Of a DNA stretch of 64,000 nt, positions 49,390-58,845 are shown one piece after another. Within the stretch, counting starts at the first letter, position 1; every line of letters starts with the position of its first letter. Below the pieces are notes generated by a model, which was not told the DNA's origin, did no database searches, and saw only the letters and a list, made by a program, of their open reading frames with translations. Source of the DNA: Tenacibaculum sp. MAR_2010_89. GTDB taxonomy: Bacteria > Bacteroidota > Bacteroidia > Flavobacteriales > Flavobacteriaceae. The DNA is taken from contig NZ_FNUB01000005.1 of assembly GCF_900105985.1 (NCBI RefSeq), positions 3,224,001-3,288,000 on the forward strand, in the 5' to 3' direction. A program made the translations under genes and the position numbers.

Positions 49390-50205
49390 ATGAACTTCAC
49401 TAAAACAACAGAACAAGATTCGAATTATAATAACTTAGAAAAAATGAAACTTTCAAAGTTATTAACCAATATCAACAATGAAGATAAAACAGTACCTCTT
49501 GCTATTGAGAAAGAACTAATTTCAATTGAAAACTTAATTGAACAAATAGTTATTAAACTAAAAAAAGGTGGTAGACTGTTTTATATTGGAGCAGGTACTA
49601 GTGGAAGGTTAGGTATTGTTGATGCTAGTGAATGCCCACCTACCTTTGGGGTTTCACATGATTTAGTTGTTGGGTTAATTGCAGGTGGAGATATAGCTAT
49701 AAGAAAAGCCGTTGAATTTGCAGAAGACTCAAAAGAACAAGGATGGATTGATTTACAAAAACACAATATAAATCAAAAAGATGTTGTAATTGGAATTGCT
49801 GCTTCAGGAACAACTCCTTATGTTATTGCTGCTTTGGAAAAATGCAACTCTGAAGGAATTACTACTGGTTGTATAACATGTAATAAAAAAAGTCCTTTAG
49901 CATTAACCGCATCCTACCCTATTGTAATAGTAGTAGGGCCAGAAGTTGTTACAGGTAGCTCAAGGATGAAAGCTGGTACAGCACAAAAATTAGTACTTAA
50001 TATGATCTCTACTGCAACAATGATTCAACTAGGAAAAGTTAAAGGGAATAAAATGGTAGACATGCAACTTTCAAATAATAAATTAGTAGAAAGAGGTATA
50101 AAAATGTTAGTTTCCGAATTACATATCGACCAACAAACTGCTAGTCACCTAATAAAAAAGTATGGTAATGTTAGAAACGCTATAAAAAATTATAGAAATG
50201 AGTAA
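49390..50205 (+). CDS. murQ: N-acetylmuramic acid 6-phosphate etherase
   Basis: A 271-aa SIS-fold enzyme. The family hallmark [21 protein letters not shown] spans about 72-92; [19 protein letters not shown] follows near 195-213. It cleaves the lactyl ether of MurNAc-6-phosphate to GlcNAc-6-phosphate in peptidoglycan recycling. It overlaps the next small membrane-protein gene by 8 nt. Confidence 0.95.
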   Translation: MNFTKTTEQDSNYNNLEKMKLSKLLTNINNEDKTVPLAIEKELISIENLIEQIVIKLKKGGRLFYIGAGTSGRLGIVDASECPPTFGVSHDLVVGLIAGGDIAIRKAVEFAEDSKEQGWIDLQKHNINQKDVVIGIAASGTTPYVIAALEKCNSEGITTGCITCNKKSPLALTASYPIVIVVGPEVVTGSSRMKAGTAQKLVLNMISTATMIQLGKVKGNKMVDMQLSNNKLVERGIKMLVSELHIDQQTASHLIKKYGNVRNAIKNYRNE

Positions 50206-50437
50206 AGACACGTCTTTTGATAAAAACATAAAAAATTTATTTATTTTACTAGGTCTATTAATACTATCTCCTATAGTACTTAATGTTTCTTTTAAGGCAT
50301 TAAAAGTTTTTACTGAACAACCTAAGATAATAATAGCATACACTTTATTAGTAATTGGCATTTTATTAATTCTTTACACTGTTTACTTTGGATTTAAAAC
50401 TTTTAAGAATATATTAGACTCACTTTTTAATCAATAA
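50198..50437 (+). CDS. small two-span membrane protein (DUF6095-like)
   Basis: A 79-aa protein with two hydrophobic spans (about 14-33 and 44-64) and a short charged N-terminus. It is translationally coupled to murQ, as a DUF6095-like protein commonly is in flavobacteria. The link to peptidoglycan recycling is by position only. Confidence 0.75.
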   Translation: MSKDTSFDKNIKNLFILLGLLILSPIVLNVSFKALKVFTEQPKIIIAYTLLVIGILLILYTVYFGFKTFKNILDSLFNQ

Positions 50438-50440
50438 AAT

Positions 50441-51490
50441 TTGAACATTAAAAACAAGTTCTATAAAATATTTAATTGGGAGTATTGGCCATCTTCAATG
50501 CTTTACATACCCAATCTACCTTATGCTTTTTATTTAGCTTATAAGGCAAAGCACCTTGCGTTTTTTACAGCAGCCAATCCAAGCATTAAAAGCTCTGGAA
50601 ACGGAACTGAAAGTAAATTCGCAACGATGAACCTTATACCTAAACACTTCAGACCGAATTCAATTCTAATACTTCCTAAAACAAAAATTGAACTTGTAAT
50701 TCAAGAAATTGAAAATGCAAATATCTCATATCCTTTAATAGCCAAACCTGATGTTGGTTTTAGAGGTCTACTTGTAAAAAAAATAAATTCGCCCCAAGAA
50801 CTTCAGTTATATTTAAAAAAATACCCGATCAATATAATAATTCAAGAATATATTGATTACAAAAACGAGTGCGGTATATTCTATCACCGAAATCCAAATG
50901 AAGCTACTGGAAAAATAACATCTATAACTTTAAAAAAGTTTTTATCTGTTACAGGAAATGGATATTCTACCCTAAAAGATTTAGTTATAAAAGATGATAG
51001 AGCTCAATTATACATTGATATAATTAATGAGACACATCCTTTAAAATTAAATACCATTCCTAAAAAAAATGAAATAATTAAACTTTCTGTTATTGGAAAT
51101 CATTGTAAAGGAACCCAATTTATTAACGGGAATCACCTAATAAGTAAAGAGCTACATAAAACGTTCGACGAAATAAACAAATCAATTAATGGGTGGTATT
51201 ATGGAAGGCTCGATATTAAATATAACACCTTTGATGAACTACAAAAAGGAATAAATTTAAAAATATTAGAAATAAATGGTATATTAGCTGAACCCACTCA
51301 TATATATGACAGTAAAAACTACAACTATCTAAAAGCTTTAAAAGAGATACGTTTACATTGGAATAATTTATACCAAATTGCAACTACAAATCATACACAA
51401 TTCAATGTACCGTATAAAAGCTCTAAGCTGTTTATTAATGAGATGTTGAATTTAAAAAATTACGTTACAAATATTAAAAATCTAAATTAA
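50441..51490 (+). CDS. ATP-grasp-fold protein
   Basis: A 349-aa protein starting at TTG 50441, 3 nt after the small membrane protein. The core YPLIAKPDVGFRGLLVKKI (about 95-113), IIQEYI (near 136) and the C-terminal LKILEINGILAEPTHIYD (about 275-292, metal and ATP ligands E and N) follow the ATP-grasp plan of D-Ala-D-Ala ligase-like enzymes. It should join a carboxylate to an amine or another acceptor; the substrates are unknown. It lies in the murQ operon. Confidence 0.75.
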   Translation: MNIKNKFYKIFNWEYWPSSMLYIPNLPYAFYLAYKAKHLAFFTAANPSIKSSGNGTESKFATMNLIPKHFRPNSILILPKTKIELVIQEIENANISYPLIAKPDVGFRGLLVKKINSPQELQLYLKKYPINIIIQEYIDYKNECGIFYHRNPNEATGKITSITLKKFLSVTGNGYSTLKDLVIKDDRAQLYIDIINETHPLKLNTIPKKNEIIKLSVIGNHCKGTQFINGNHLISKELHKTFDEINKSINGWYYGRLDIKYNTFDELQKGINLKILEINGILAEPTHIYDSKNYNYLKALKEIRLHWNNLYQIATTNHTQFNVPYKSSKLFINEMLNLKNYVTNIKNLN

Positions 51491-51593
51491 TTTTTTTATT
51501 TTTGTGACCTAGCAGAGTAAATAAGTGTCTAATTATTAGTACTCTTAAACAAGACTAATGATTAAAGCACGCAACTTAAATCCCCTAAGTATT

Positions 51594-53138
51594 ATGAAGA
51601 TATTTTTGTCTTTATTTTTTGTTATACTTGTACATCAATCCTTTTACGCTCAAGTAAAAATAGGAAATAATCCAAATGTAATAAATACTAACTCTATTTT
51701 AGAGTTAGAAAGTAATAGCAAAGCCCTTGTTATTACAAGAGTTAATGACACTCAAATGAATAGTATCCTTCCTCTAGAAGGTGCTATTGTATACAATACT
51801 GATCACAAATGTATTTTTCAATATACAGGATTAACATGGAATAGCTTGTGTACTACTCAAACAAATCAACAGTTAACTTTTAATCCCTTAACTCAAGAGT
51901 TAACCTTACAAAATGGTGGTACTGTTGATTTAAGTTCTCTTATCAATGATAATGATAATGATCCTTTAAACGAAACGAACACTTCTTTTAGAATACAAAA
52001 TGACAATATCGAGATAACTGATCGCAATGGAACGTTATCTATACCTCTATCTGATTTAGCAGATGCAATAGTTACTAACACTCCTGGCCTTACTGGTGCT
52101 GATGGAGCAACAGGCGCTACTGGAGCAACAGGTGCTACTGGAGCAACGGGTGCCGCTGGTGCAGTTGGAGCAACAGGTGCTACTGGAGCAACAGGTGCCG
52201 CTGGTGCAGTTGGAGCAACAGGTGCTACTGGAGCAACAGGTGCCGCTGGTGCAGTTGGAGCAACGGGTGCTACTGGAGCAACGGGTGCCGCTGGTGCAGT
52301 TGGAGCAACAGGTGCTACTGGAGCAACGGGTGCAACAGGTGCAGTTGGAGCAACAGGTGCTACTGGAGCAACGGGTGCAGTTGGAGCAACGAGGTGCTAC
52401 TGGAGCAACGGGTGCCGCTGGTGCAGTTGGAGCAACAGGTGCTACTGGAGCAACAGGTGCGTAGGTGCAGTTGGAGCAACAGGTGCTACTGGAGCAACAG
52501 GTGCCGCTGGTGCAGTTGGAGCAACAGGTGCTACTGGAGCAACAGGTGCCGCTGGTGCAGTTGGAGCAACAGGTGCTACTGGAGCAACGGGTGCGCGGTG
52601 CTAGCTTGGAGCAACAGGTGCAAGTGGACCAGTAACTAATCTAACTCAAAACCTTACTACAGGTACTATAACTTATGTAAACGAAGTACCTACCTCTCAA
52701 ACGGCTAATGTCGTTGGAGCAGAAACTGATAATAATATTAAAGTTGGTGCTAATGGTGGTGCTTATTTAGCTGGACCTACTATCAAGGCAGCTGCTAAAG
52801 TTACCATGACATACAATGCTGATGCAACGAGTACTTATTCTTCTCATTCAATTGCTAAAAATTATAACATAGCAACCATTACTAGAATAAATGAAGGTGA
52901 TTATCAAGTTACTTTTACAACAGCAATGAGTGATGCTAATTATATAATTCAATTAGCTATTAAAGATTGTGGCGGTAATTGTCCTGGAAATAGCAATACT
53001 AATTATGATGATCCTGGAATTACATATTATAATCAAACCGCTAGTGGTTTTAGAGTTAACATTGGAGATAGTGATAATGGAGGTAATCAAAAAGATGATA
53101 TCGATTTAGAATTTATGTTTAGCGTTATTGATTTTTAA
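51594..53138 (+). CDS. exported collagen-like repeat protein, reading frame damaged in the repeat
   Basis: The whole span is one gene of about 514 codons. Starting at ATG 51594 places a good signal peptide ([14 protein letters not shown]) at the N-terminus; an in-frame ATG at 51558 is also possible. Residues 30-90 are the NDTQMN...GAIVYNTD domain shared with the next three genes. A Gly-X-Y array of GAT, GAA and GAV triplets follows (52097-52610), then a C-terminal beta domain ending FMFSVIDF. The frame is broken in the repeat: a +1 at about 52389, a -1 at about 52460 (these cancel), and a TAG at 52602-52604 in a garbled unit. The tail beyond is in the original frame. Sequencing or assembly error in the repeat is as likely as true mutation. 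Confidence 0.8.
52097..52610 (+). repeat. 45-nt tandem repeat encoding collagen-like GXX triplets
   Basis: About 11 copies of a 45-nt unit (15 residues: [15 protein letters not shown]), with near-identical neighbours differing mainly in the ACAGGT/ACGGGT wobble. Three sites (near 52389, 52460 and 52590-52604) deviate by small indels or scrambled bases. Confidence 0.9.
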
Positions 53139-53231
53139 TAATAACACTTAAATCTTTTATAAATAAATTAAAATATAATCAACTAACAATAATTACTATT
53201 TTTTATTCCTAACTGATAAATAAAAATAATC

Positions 53232-53942
53232 GTGAGACGTATATTTCCCCTTGTCGTTCTTTTATTTACATCAACTTTATTTTCTCAAATTGATGCAAAT
53301 TCTGTAATGGGTGTTCCTGTAACTGTAAATGATACTGAAATGAATGGTATAACAGGAGCTAACGAGGGGTCAATGGTTTATAATATTTCTCAAAAAAACA
53401 TATATATATTCGACGGAACGAATTGGGTTCCTGTTAATAAAGATAAAAATACAATTGGTGATATTGTATATAGCTCTTTAACAGCTGATCATTCTGGTTG
53501 GTATCTATTAAATGGAAGAGCTATAACTACATTACCAACAAATGCTCAAACTAATGCAACAAACCTAGGTTTCACAACCAACTTACCTAATGCTGAAGAT
53601 AGAGTTTTAAAACACCCTTCTGCAACTCAAAATATTGGTGACCTAGGAGGTCAATCTAACACTGTTTTAACACAAGCTAATTTACCTAATGTTACTTTTA
53701 ATGGAACTACTTCAACAAATGGTAACCACAACCATACTGTTAGTAGAGCTATAGGAACTGATCAAGTTAGACACCCAAGTGATGCTAACAGAACGTTTTT
53801 CAATCAAAACGGAAGTACAAATACTAATACTACAGGAAACCATAACCATACAGTTACAGTTAATAGTGGAGGTAGTAATCAATCTTTTGATAGGTATCAG
53901 CCTTATATAGTCTTTAATACTTTTATTTATTTAGGACTATGA
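53232..53942 (+). CDS. exported phage-tail-collar-like surface protein, copy 1
   Basis: A 236-aa protein with a signal peptide (about 1-19). It has an N-terminal NDTEMNGI.GANEGSMVYN domain like its neighbours, and a C-terminal domain with tail-collar features: GDIVYSSLTADHSGWYLLNGR, two NHNHT motifs (about 166 and 204) and the closing SFDRYQPYIVFNTFIYLGL. HxH motifs in phage fibres bind metal. The best start is GTG 53232. It overlaps the next gene by 4 nt. Confidence 0.8.
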   Translation: MRRIFPLVVLLFTSTLFSQIDANSVMGVPVTVNDTEMNGITGANEGSMVYNISQKNIYIFDGTNWVPVNKDKNTIGDIVYSSLTADHSGWYLLNGRAITTLPTNAQTNATNLGFTTNLPNAEDRVLKHPSATQNIGDLGGQSNTVLTQANLPNVTFNGTTSTNGNHNHTVSRAIGTDQVRHPSDANRTFFNQNGSTNTNTTGNHNHTVTVNSGGSNQSFDRYQPYIVFNTFIYLGL

Positions 53943-54655
53943 TAAAACAAACATTCATCTTCCTAACTTTTATAGTTATAGTTAACTCTATTTACTCTCA
54001 AATAGATAGCGATTCTGTTATGGGAATACCAGTAGCAAATAATGATACAGAAATGAATAATATTTCAGGAGCTACAGAAGGTTCAATCCTTTACAATATG
54101 ACTCAAAAAAATATTTATTTTTTTGACGGTAGTAATTGGAGCCCTGTTAACGAAGTAAATATTTCTTTAGGGCAAATTAAATACAGTGTTTTAACAACTG
54201 ATCATTCTGGTTGGTATATATTAAATGGTAGAGCTACTAGCTCTTTACCTACTTTGGCTGAAACTAATGCTACAACTTTAGGTTTTACGACTAATATTCC
54301 TAATTCTGAAAATAGAACATTAAAACACCCCTCCTCTACTGAAAATATAAATGACACTGGAGGTTTATCAAATACTACTTTATCACAATCTAATTTACCT
54401 AATATAAATTTTGCAGGTACAACATCAGATGATGGTAATCATAACCATAATTTTAATAGAGCTTTAGGAGCTGATCAAATTAGAAATGGTGCAGATGCAA
54501 ATAGAACTTTTTATAATCAGGGAGGTACTACAAACACTAGTACATCTGGAAATCACAGCCATACATTTTCAGTAAATACAGGTGGTTCTAGTCAATCTTT
54601 TGAAAGATATCAACCATACTTAGTAGTTAACACATTTATATATTTAGGATTATAG
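53939..54655 (+). CDS. exported phage-tail-collar-like surface protein, copy 2
   Basis: A 238-aa close paralogue of the preceding protein, with the same signal peptide, NDTEMNNISGATEGS domain, NHNHNF and NHSHTF His motifs, and SFERYQPYLVVNTFIYLGL end. The 4-nt overlap shows an operon made by tandem duplication. Likely a surface adhesin or structural fibre; no further function is visible. Confidence 0.8.
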   Translation: MIKQTFIFLTFIVIVNSIYSQIDSDSVMGIPVANNDTEMNNISGATEGSILYNMTQKNIYFFDGSNWSPVNEVNISLGQIKYSVLTTDHSGWYILNGRATSSLPTLAETNATTLGFTTNIPNSENRTLKHPSSTENINDTGGLSNTTLSQSNLPNINFAGTTSDDGNHNHNFNRALGADQIRNGADANRTFYNQGGTTNTSTSGNHSHTFSVNTGGSSQSFERYQPYLVVNTFIYLGL

Positions 54656-54657
54656 TT

Positions 54658-55527
54658 ATGAAAAAGATACTATTCTTTATAGCCTTTATTTTTACATGTA
54701 ATTTAGTAGTCTCCCAAATTGATGCGGGTTCAGTGATGGGGTTACCAACTGCTCAAAACAATACAGAAATGAACAATATTACTGGAGCAACTGAAGGTTC
54801 TTTCCTATATAATATTGCTGAAAAAAACATTTATTTTTTTAATGGTACTGCTTGGACTGCTCCTACTAATTCATTTACTAACATCTATTCTTCCAATGGT
54901 ACATTACTTGGCCCTAGAACTTTAAATGGTGGCGGAAATTCACTAGTTTTTAATAACTTAAATGTATTACAATTTTTTAGTAATGGCGCTACTCAATTAT
55001 TTGCTACTGGAGCTTTACAATTAGGCTCTACAGGTAATTCTACACAAATATCTGGTGCTTTAGGTTTAACATTAACTGCTACTTCTAATGGCATTACTTT
55101 AAATGGGAATACATTACTTAATAACAACTTAAGAGTTGTAGGTTCTTTTTCAGATAGTAGTTCTAATGCTGGAACAAATGGACAAGTATTATCATCAACC
55201 GGAACAGGGACTCAATGGGTCGATCCAAATTTAGCAGAAGTTATTAATAAAACAGCTAGTTACACATTAACATCTGTAGATAATGGAAAAGTTTTTACTT
55301 TCAATAGTGCTACCGATGTTACACTTAACGTTCCTGCTGGCTTACCTGTTGGTTTTAATATTAGTATTTATCAAATAAATACAGGTAAAATAGAAATAGC
55401 TGGAGCTGGAGGGGTTACAGTTTTAAATAGACTTTCACGCTTTAAAACAGCAGGTAAAGATGCTGGAGCTGGGCTATTATGTACTAGTACAAATAATTTT
55501 CATTTAACAGGAGATTTAAAAAGATGA
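54658..55527 (+). CDS. exported protein sharing the tail-collar family N-terminal domain
   Basis: A 289-aa protein with signal peptide (1-20) and the NNTEMNNITGATEGS N-terminal domain. The C-terminal half is different: beta-rich, Asn/Thr-rich, with GQVLSSTGTGTQWVDPN (near 178), a phage-fibre-like linker motif, and no His motifs. It overlaps the next gene by 4 nt. Confidence 0.72.
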   Translation: MKKILFFIAFIFTCNLVVSQIDAGSVMGLPTAQNNTEMNNITGATEGSFLYNIAEKNIYFFNGTAWTAPTNSFTNIYSSNGTLLGPRTLNGGGNSLVFNNLNVLQFFSNGATQLFATGALQLGSTGNSTQISGALGLTLTATSNGITLNGNTLLNNNLRVVGSFSDSSSNAGTNGQVLSSTGTGTQWVDPNLAEVINKTASYTLTSVDNGKVFTFNSATDVTLNVPAGLPVGFNISIYQINTGKIEIAGAGGVTVLNRLSRFKTAGKDAGAGLLCTSTNNFHLTGDLKR

Positions 55528-56432
55528 TAGTATATAAGCATAAGAAAATAGCTTTCATTTTTTACTTCATATCCTTATGGGGTTACTCTCAGATTGCTAC
55601 CTATAATCAATATCCTACATTAAAACCATCACACATTCTAGATGAAAAGCTTACAGATATTAGCTTTGCCTTTTCTATGAGAGTTCTAGAAAGTGATTAT
55701 GTAGGTCCTTTAATTAGGTTGAGAAGAGCTGGTGATAATGCTGAACAAGATTTTGGATGGGGTGATAATGATATAGTCGATATAGTAGCAATTAACGCTT
55801 GGAGAGGTGCTAATAATGTGTTTGTTCATACATGGTATGACCAAAGTGGTTTAAATAGACATGCTATTCAAACAACACTAAACAAACAGCCTCGCTTTTA
55901 CCCTGAAACATTTCCTTATTTTCAAGGAGATGGTAGTAATGATCATCTAACTATAGACACTCCTAATGGAATACAAGATGTTACTACAAATGGTGATAGA
56001 GGAACAGTTATTGGTGTAATGAGAGCTACAAGAAAATCACAACACTCTTTCGGTGTACTAGTAAGCTCTAATCGTTGGTCTGCCCATGTAAACTGGAATA
56101 ATCAAAACTTATACTTTGACCCTGGTGTATGCTGTAACCCAACTCGTAATTTTAATAATAGTGGAAATAATAATGTATGGGAAATATATTCTTTTATTAA
56201 AACAAACACAAATAGTATAGCTCGTTCAGGTGGAGTACAACGCTTTAATGGAGCATATATACGAGGTAGATGTACTAGAACAGAAGATTTTGCTATTGGC
56301 TGGGCAACTGGTAATCAATCTGCTCAGCATGCAACTACTAGTTTTAATGAATTTATTATGTATAAAGTAGATATTAATGCTACTGAATATCAAGAAATAG
56401 AAGAAAACTCAATCACCTTTTGGGGATTGTAA
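55524..56432 (+). CDS. exported concanavalin-fold (arabinofuranosidase-B-like) protein
   Basis: A 302-aa protein with a signal peptide and a single domain. The features GPLIRLRRAGDNAEQDFG (about 61-78), WYDQSGLNRHAIQ (about 110-122) and the Cys pair in GVCCNP recall the ArabFuran-B catalytic fold and LamG-like lectin sheets found in flavobacterial surface proteins. It may bind or cut polysaccharide; catalytic residues are not assignable. It ends the five-gene surface cluster. Confidence 0.7.
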   Translation: MIVYKHKKIAFIFYFISLWGYSQIATYNQYPTLKPSHILDEKLTDISFAFSMRVLESDYVGPLIRLRRAGDNAEQDFGWGDNDIVDIVAINAWRGANNVFVHTWYDQSGLNRHAIQTTLNKQPRFYPETFPYFQGDGSNDHLTIDTPNGIQDVTTNGDRGTVIGVMRATRKSQHSFGVLVSSNRWSAHVNWNNQNLYFDPGVCCNPTRNFNNSGNNNVWEIYSFIKTNTNSIARSGGVQRFNGAYIRGRCTRTEDFAIGWATGNQSAQHATTSFNEFIMYKVDINATEYQEIEENSITFWGL

Positions 56433-56666
56433 AAAGAGTTATTAAACATAAGTAAATGTAAAATTATAACCTTTTATCGTTATAAAATTACTTCTTACCG
56501 AAATATAAATAACTTTAATAGTAAATAAAATATCTTTGATGTGTAATTAAGAATTAAAAAACACGACATATGAAATGATGTATATAACATAAACAGGAAC
56601 ATACAGTATAAACTTTTTCAAGTTTCAAAATAAATAATTAAAGAATTAAAAAATACGGGGGTATTT

Positions 56667-57824
56667 ATGAAGTTTTTATTATCTATTATGGCATTATTTA
56701 TGTCATTATTTATCAACGCTCAAACATCAGCGTTTCACAATTACGGAAATATTAAAATGCATGAAAATGCAAGTGTAGGATTTCATACTGACTTTATTAA
56801 CGATGGAGTTTTGGATGACAACAATAAAGGATTAGCTGGTTTTTACAGTGATAGTGAAATAAGAACAGTATCTGGTAACAACAGAGCTGTTTTTGAAAAC
56901 CTAGAATTTGATGCAATAAATGATATTGAATTATATAGCTCATTGGGAACAACTGGAGAAATGAGCTTTATCAATGGTAAAGTTTTTACTCCACGAAATG
57001 AACCTAATGTATCATTAGATTATATAAATCATCAATTTTATATTGGAGAAGATGATTCAAGACATGTTGATGGTTACTCTTCTGTTTTTGGAACTAATGA
57101 ATTTGTTTTTCCTATTGGTGATGACAATAGATTAAGACCAATGATTTTACCATCACAAACTAATAATAATGAATATAGTGGGGCTTATTATTTTTATAAC
57201 CCAAACACTCCTCCTACTCATTTTACAGAGTCTTTTTCTACTTCTCAAAAACAAATTTTTATTAGCAACATCAGTAATTTAGAATTTTGGGATTTAGATG
57301 GAGCTTCAGAAACAAAAATCACACTTACTTGGGACCCAAAAAGTGATATAAATGCTATTAGTAATAATATTAATCTTTTAAGAGTTGTTGGGTGGAGCAA
57401 AACTGAATCAAAATGGATTGACTTGGGTAGAACATCTTCATCTGGAGATCTTAATTCTGGTAGAATAATGTCAAATTCTTTTATTCCTGATGAATATACT
57501 GTAATAACTATAGGTTCTGAATTCGCTGCAGGTGAATTAGCTGATATAAACTTAATATTTACTCCTAATGGTGATTCTGAAAATGAAACATTGACTTTTG
57601 AAGGTTTAGAGCAATATAAAAATAATAATTTATCAATTTTTAATAGATGGGGTAATGTAGTTTACGAAACTGAAAACTATAAAAATGATTGGAAAGGAAA
57701 ATCAAATGGTAGAGTTACTGTTAATAAAGATCAAGATTTACCAGACGGTACCTATTTTTATTTACTGAAATTAGGAAGTGATGAAAGTAAAAGCCAGAAA
57801 GGTTGGATTTATATTCATAGATAA
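56667..57824 (+). CDS. exported protein with CHU_C type IX secretion tail
   Basis: A 385-aa protein with a signal peptide (1-19). The body (20-285) is of unknown function. The tail (about 290-385) reads LIFTPNGDSENETL, then LSIFNRWGNVVYET, WKGKSNG, LPDGTYFYLLKL and a final GWIYIHR, which is the gliding-motility-associated CHU_C domain that targets proteins to the outer surface through type IX secretion. It follows a 234-nt gap with no visible gene. Confidence 0.87.
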   Translation: MKFLLSIMALFMSLFINAQTSAFHNYGNIKMHENASVGFHTDFINDGVLDDNNKGLAGFYSDSEIRTVSGNNRAVFENLEFDAINDIELYSSLGTTGEMSFINGKVFTPRNEPNVSLDYINHQFYIGEDDSRHVDGYSSVFGTNEFVFPIGDDNRLRPMILPSQTNNNEYSGAYYFYNPNTPPTHFTESFSTSQKQIFISNISNLEFWDLDGASETKITLTWDPKSDINAISNNINLLRVVGWSKTESKWIDLGRTSSSGDLNSGRIMSNSFIPDEYTVITIGSEFAAGELADINLIFTPNGDSENETLTFEGLEQYKNNNLSIFNRWGNVVYETENYKNDWKGKSNGRVTVNKDQDLPDGTYFYLLKLGSDESKSQKGWIYIHR

Positions 57825-57886
57825 TTATAAAAAATATTAAATAATAATAATAATAGTTACATAAGTAAAGTAAAAGATTTCACCAA

Positions 57887-57917
57887 AAAAACCTCTCATG
57901 AAAATGAGAGGTTTTTA
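57887..57917 (+). terminator. terminator after the CHU_C gene
   Basis: 13-bp stem AAAAACCTCTCAT (57887-57899), GAAA tetraloop, and matching arm 57904-57916 ending in T. Confidence 0.9.
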
Positions 57918-58059
57918 CATTAAAAAGAACTATAACTCCTACCCTTTATGGAACTAAATATTCTTATTCTTTATTTTTTTGGCACGCAATTTGAAAACTA
58001 TAAATAAATGCGGTAGCTGAAAAGCATATAGAGTAGGCATAACCCTAAAACTAGTAATT

Positions 58060-58788
58060 ATGAGAACAGGGATACTTTTTTTATTAACAATAATGTTTTT
58101 AACACCTTTAAGTGCAAACAATATTAATAAATCAACTAGCAAAATTGGGGTTACATATCGTTACGATGACGCAGTAACCTTTGTAGAAAGAAATGTTCAA
58201 TTTCATGTTTTTTTAAATGGTGAATTTGATTTTAACACACATTATAGAGATACCAAATATGTAGATTATTACGGTAGACGTACTAAAACCAATAGAGGTG
58301 TTCGTATTGACAGGGATTTTAAAGGTAGAATTAGACGAATTGGTAATGTATTTGTTAATTACGACTACAGAGGTAACGTAACACGTATTGGTAGTGTATT
58401 TATTAGATACAGAAGAGGTCAATTAACTAAAGTAGGAAATTTACGTGTTAGATATGATAGGTGGGGAAATCCATTTTATAAGGGAGATGTAAAAAGTCAA
58501 AGATACTATAATGAATATGAAAGTTGTGATGATCGCTTCAGTATAGATATTAATATTGGAGATGTTTTTGACTATGACAATGCATATTTTTATAGAAGAG
58601 ATTTCAGAAATAACTATCGTCAATTTAAAGAAGATAACAATTTCTTTTATTACAGAGCAAAGCCTAATGCTAGAATAGGTAAACGTAGTAAAGTTTTAAA
58701 AAGAAGAAAGAGTAAAAGAAATAGTGATAATTATTACTTTAAAAAACCTACAACAAAACAAAAAATAAAATCAAGGAGAAATAAATAA
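58060..58788 (+). CDS. exported basic protein with YRG/RIG repeats, unknown
   Basis: A 242-aa protein with a signal peptide (1-18). Residues 80-145 contain three related strands (IRRIGNVFVNYDYRGNVTR, IGSVFIRYRRGQLTKV, GNLRVRYDRWGNPFYKG), suggesting a small beta-roll repeat. The C-terminus is very rich in Lys and Arg. Similar proteins of unknown function occur in flavobacteria. It is monocistronic and ends at the terminator before rny. Confidence 0.75.
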   Translation: MRTGILFLLTIMFLTPLSANNINKSTSKIGVTYRYDDAVTFVERNVQFHVFLNGEFDFNTHYRDTKYVDYYGRRTKTNRGVRIDRDFKGRIRRIGNVFVNYDYRGNVTRIGSVFIRYRRGQLTKVGNLRVRYDRWGNPFYKGDVKSQRYYNEYESCDDRFSIDINIGDVFDYDNAYFYRRDFRNNYRQFKEDNNFFYYRAKPNARIGKRSKVLKRRKSKRNSDNYYFKKPTTKQKIKSRRNK

Positions 58789-58791
58789 ACT

Positions 58792-58821
58792 AAAAAACCC
58801 GAGTCAAAACTCGGGTTTTTT
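58792..58821. terminator. bidirectional terminator between the basic exported protein and rny
   Basis: 13-bp stem AAAAAACCCGAGT (58792-58804) with a CAAA loop (58805-58808) and its complement at 58809-58821. Strong T runs at both ends suit both convergent genes. Confidence 0.9.
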
Positions 58822-58845
58822 AATATAAAGTGTATTCTTTTATTC

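Noticed and set aside
52097..52610. CRISPR-like array of regular repeats
   Set aside because: The 45-nt units have no unique spacers and are in frame as Gly-X-Y triplets within a signal-peptide-bearing gene.
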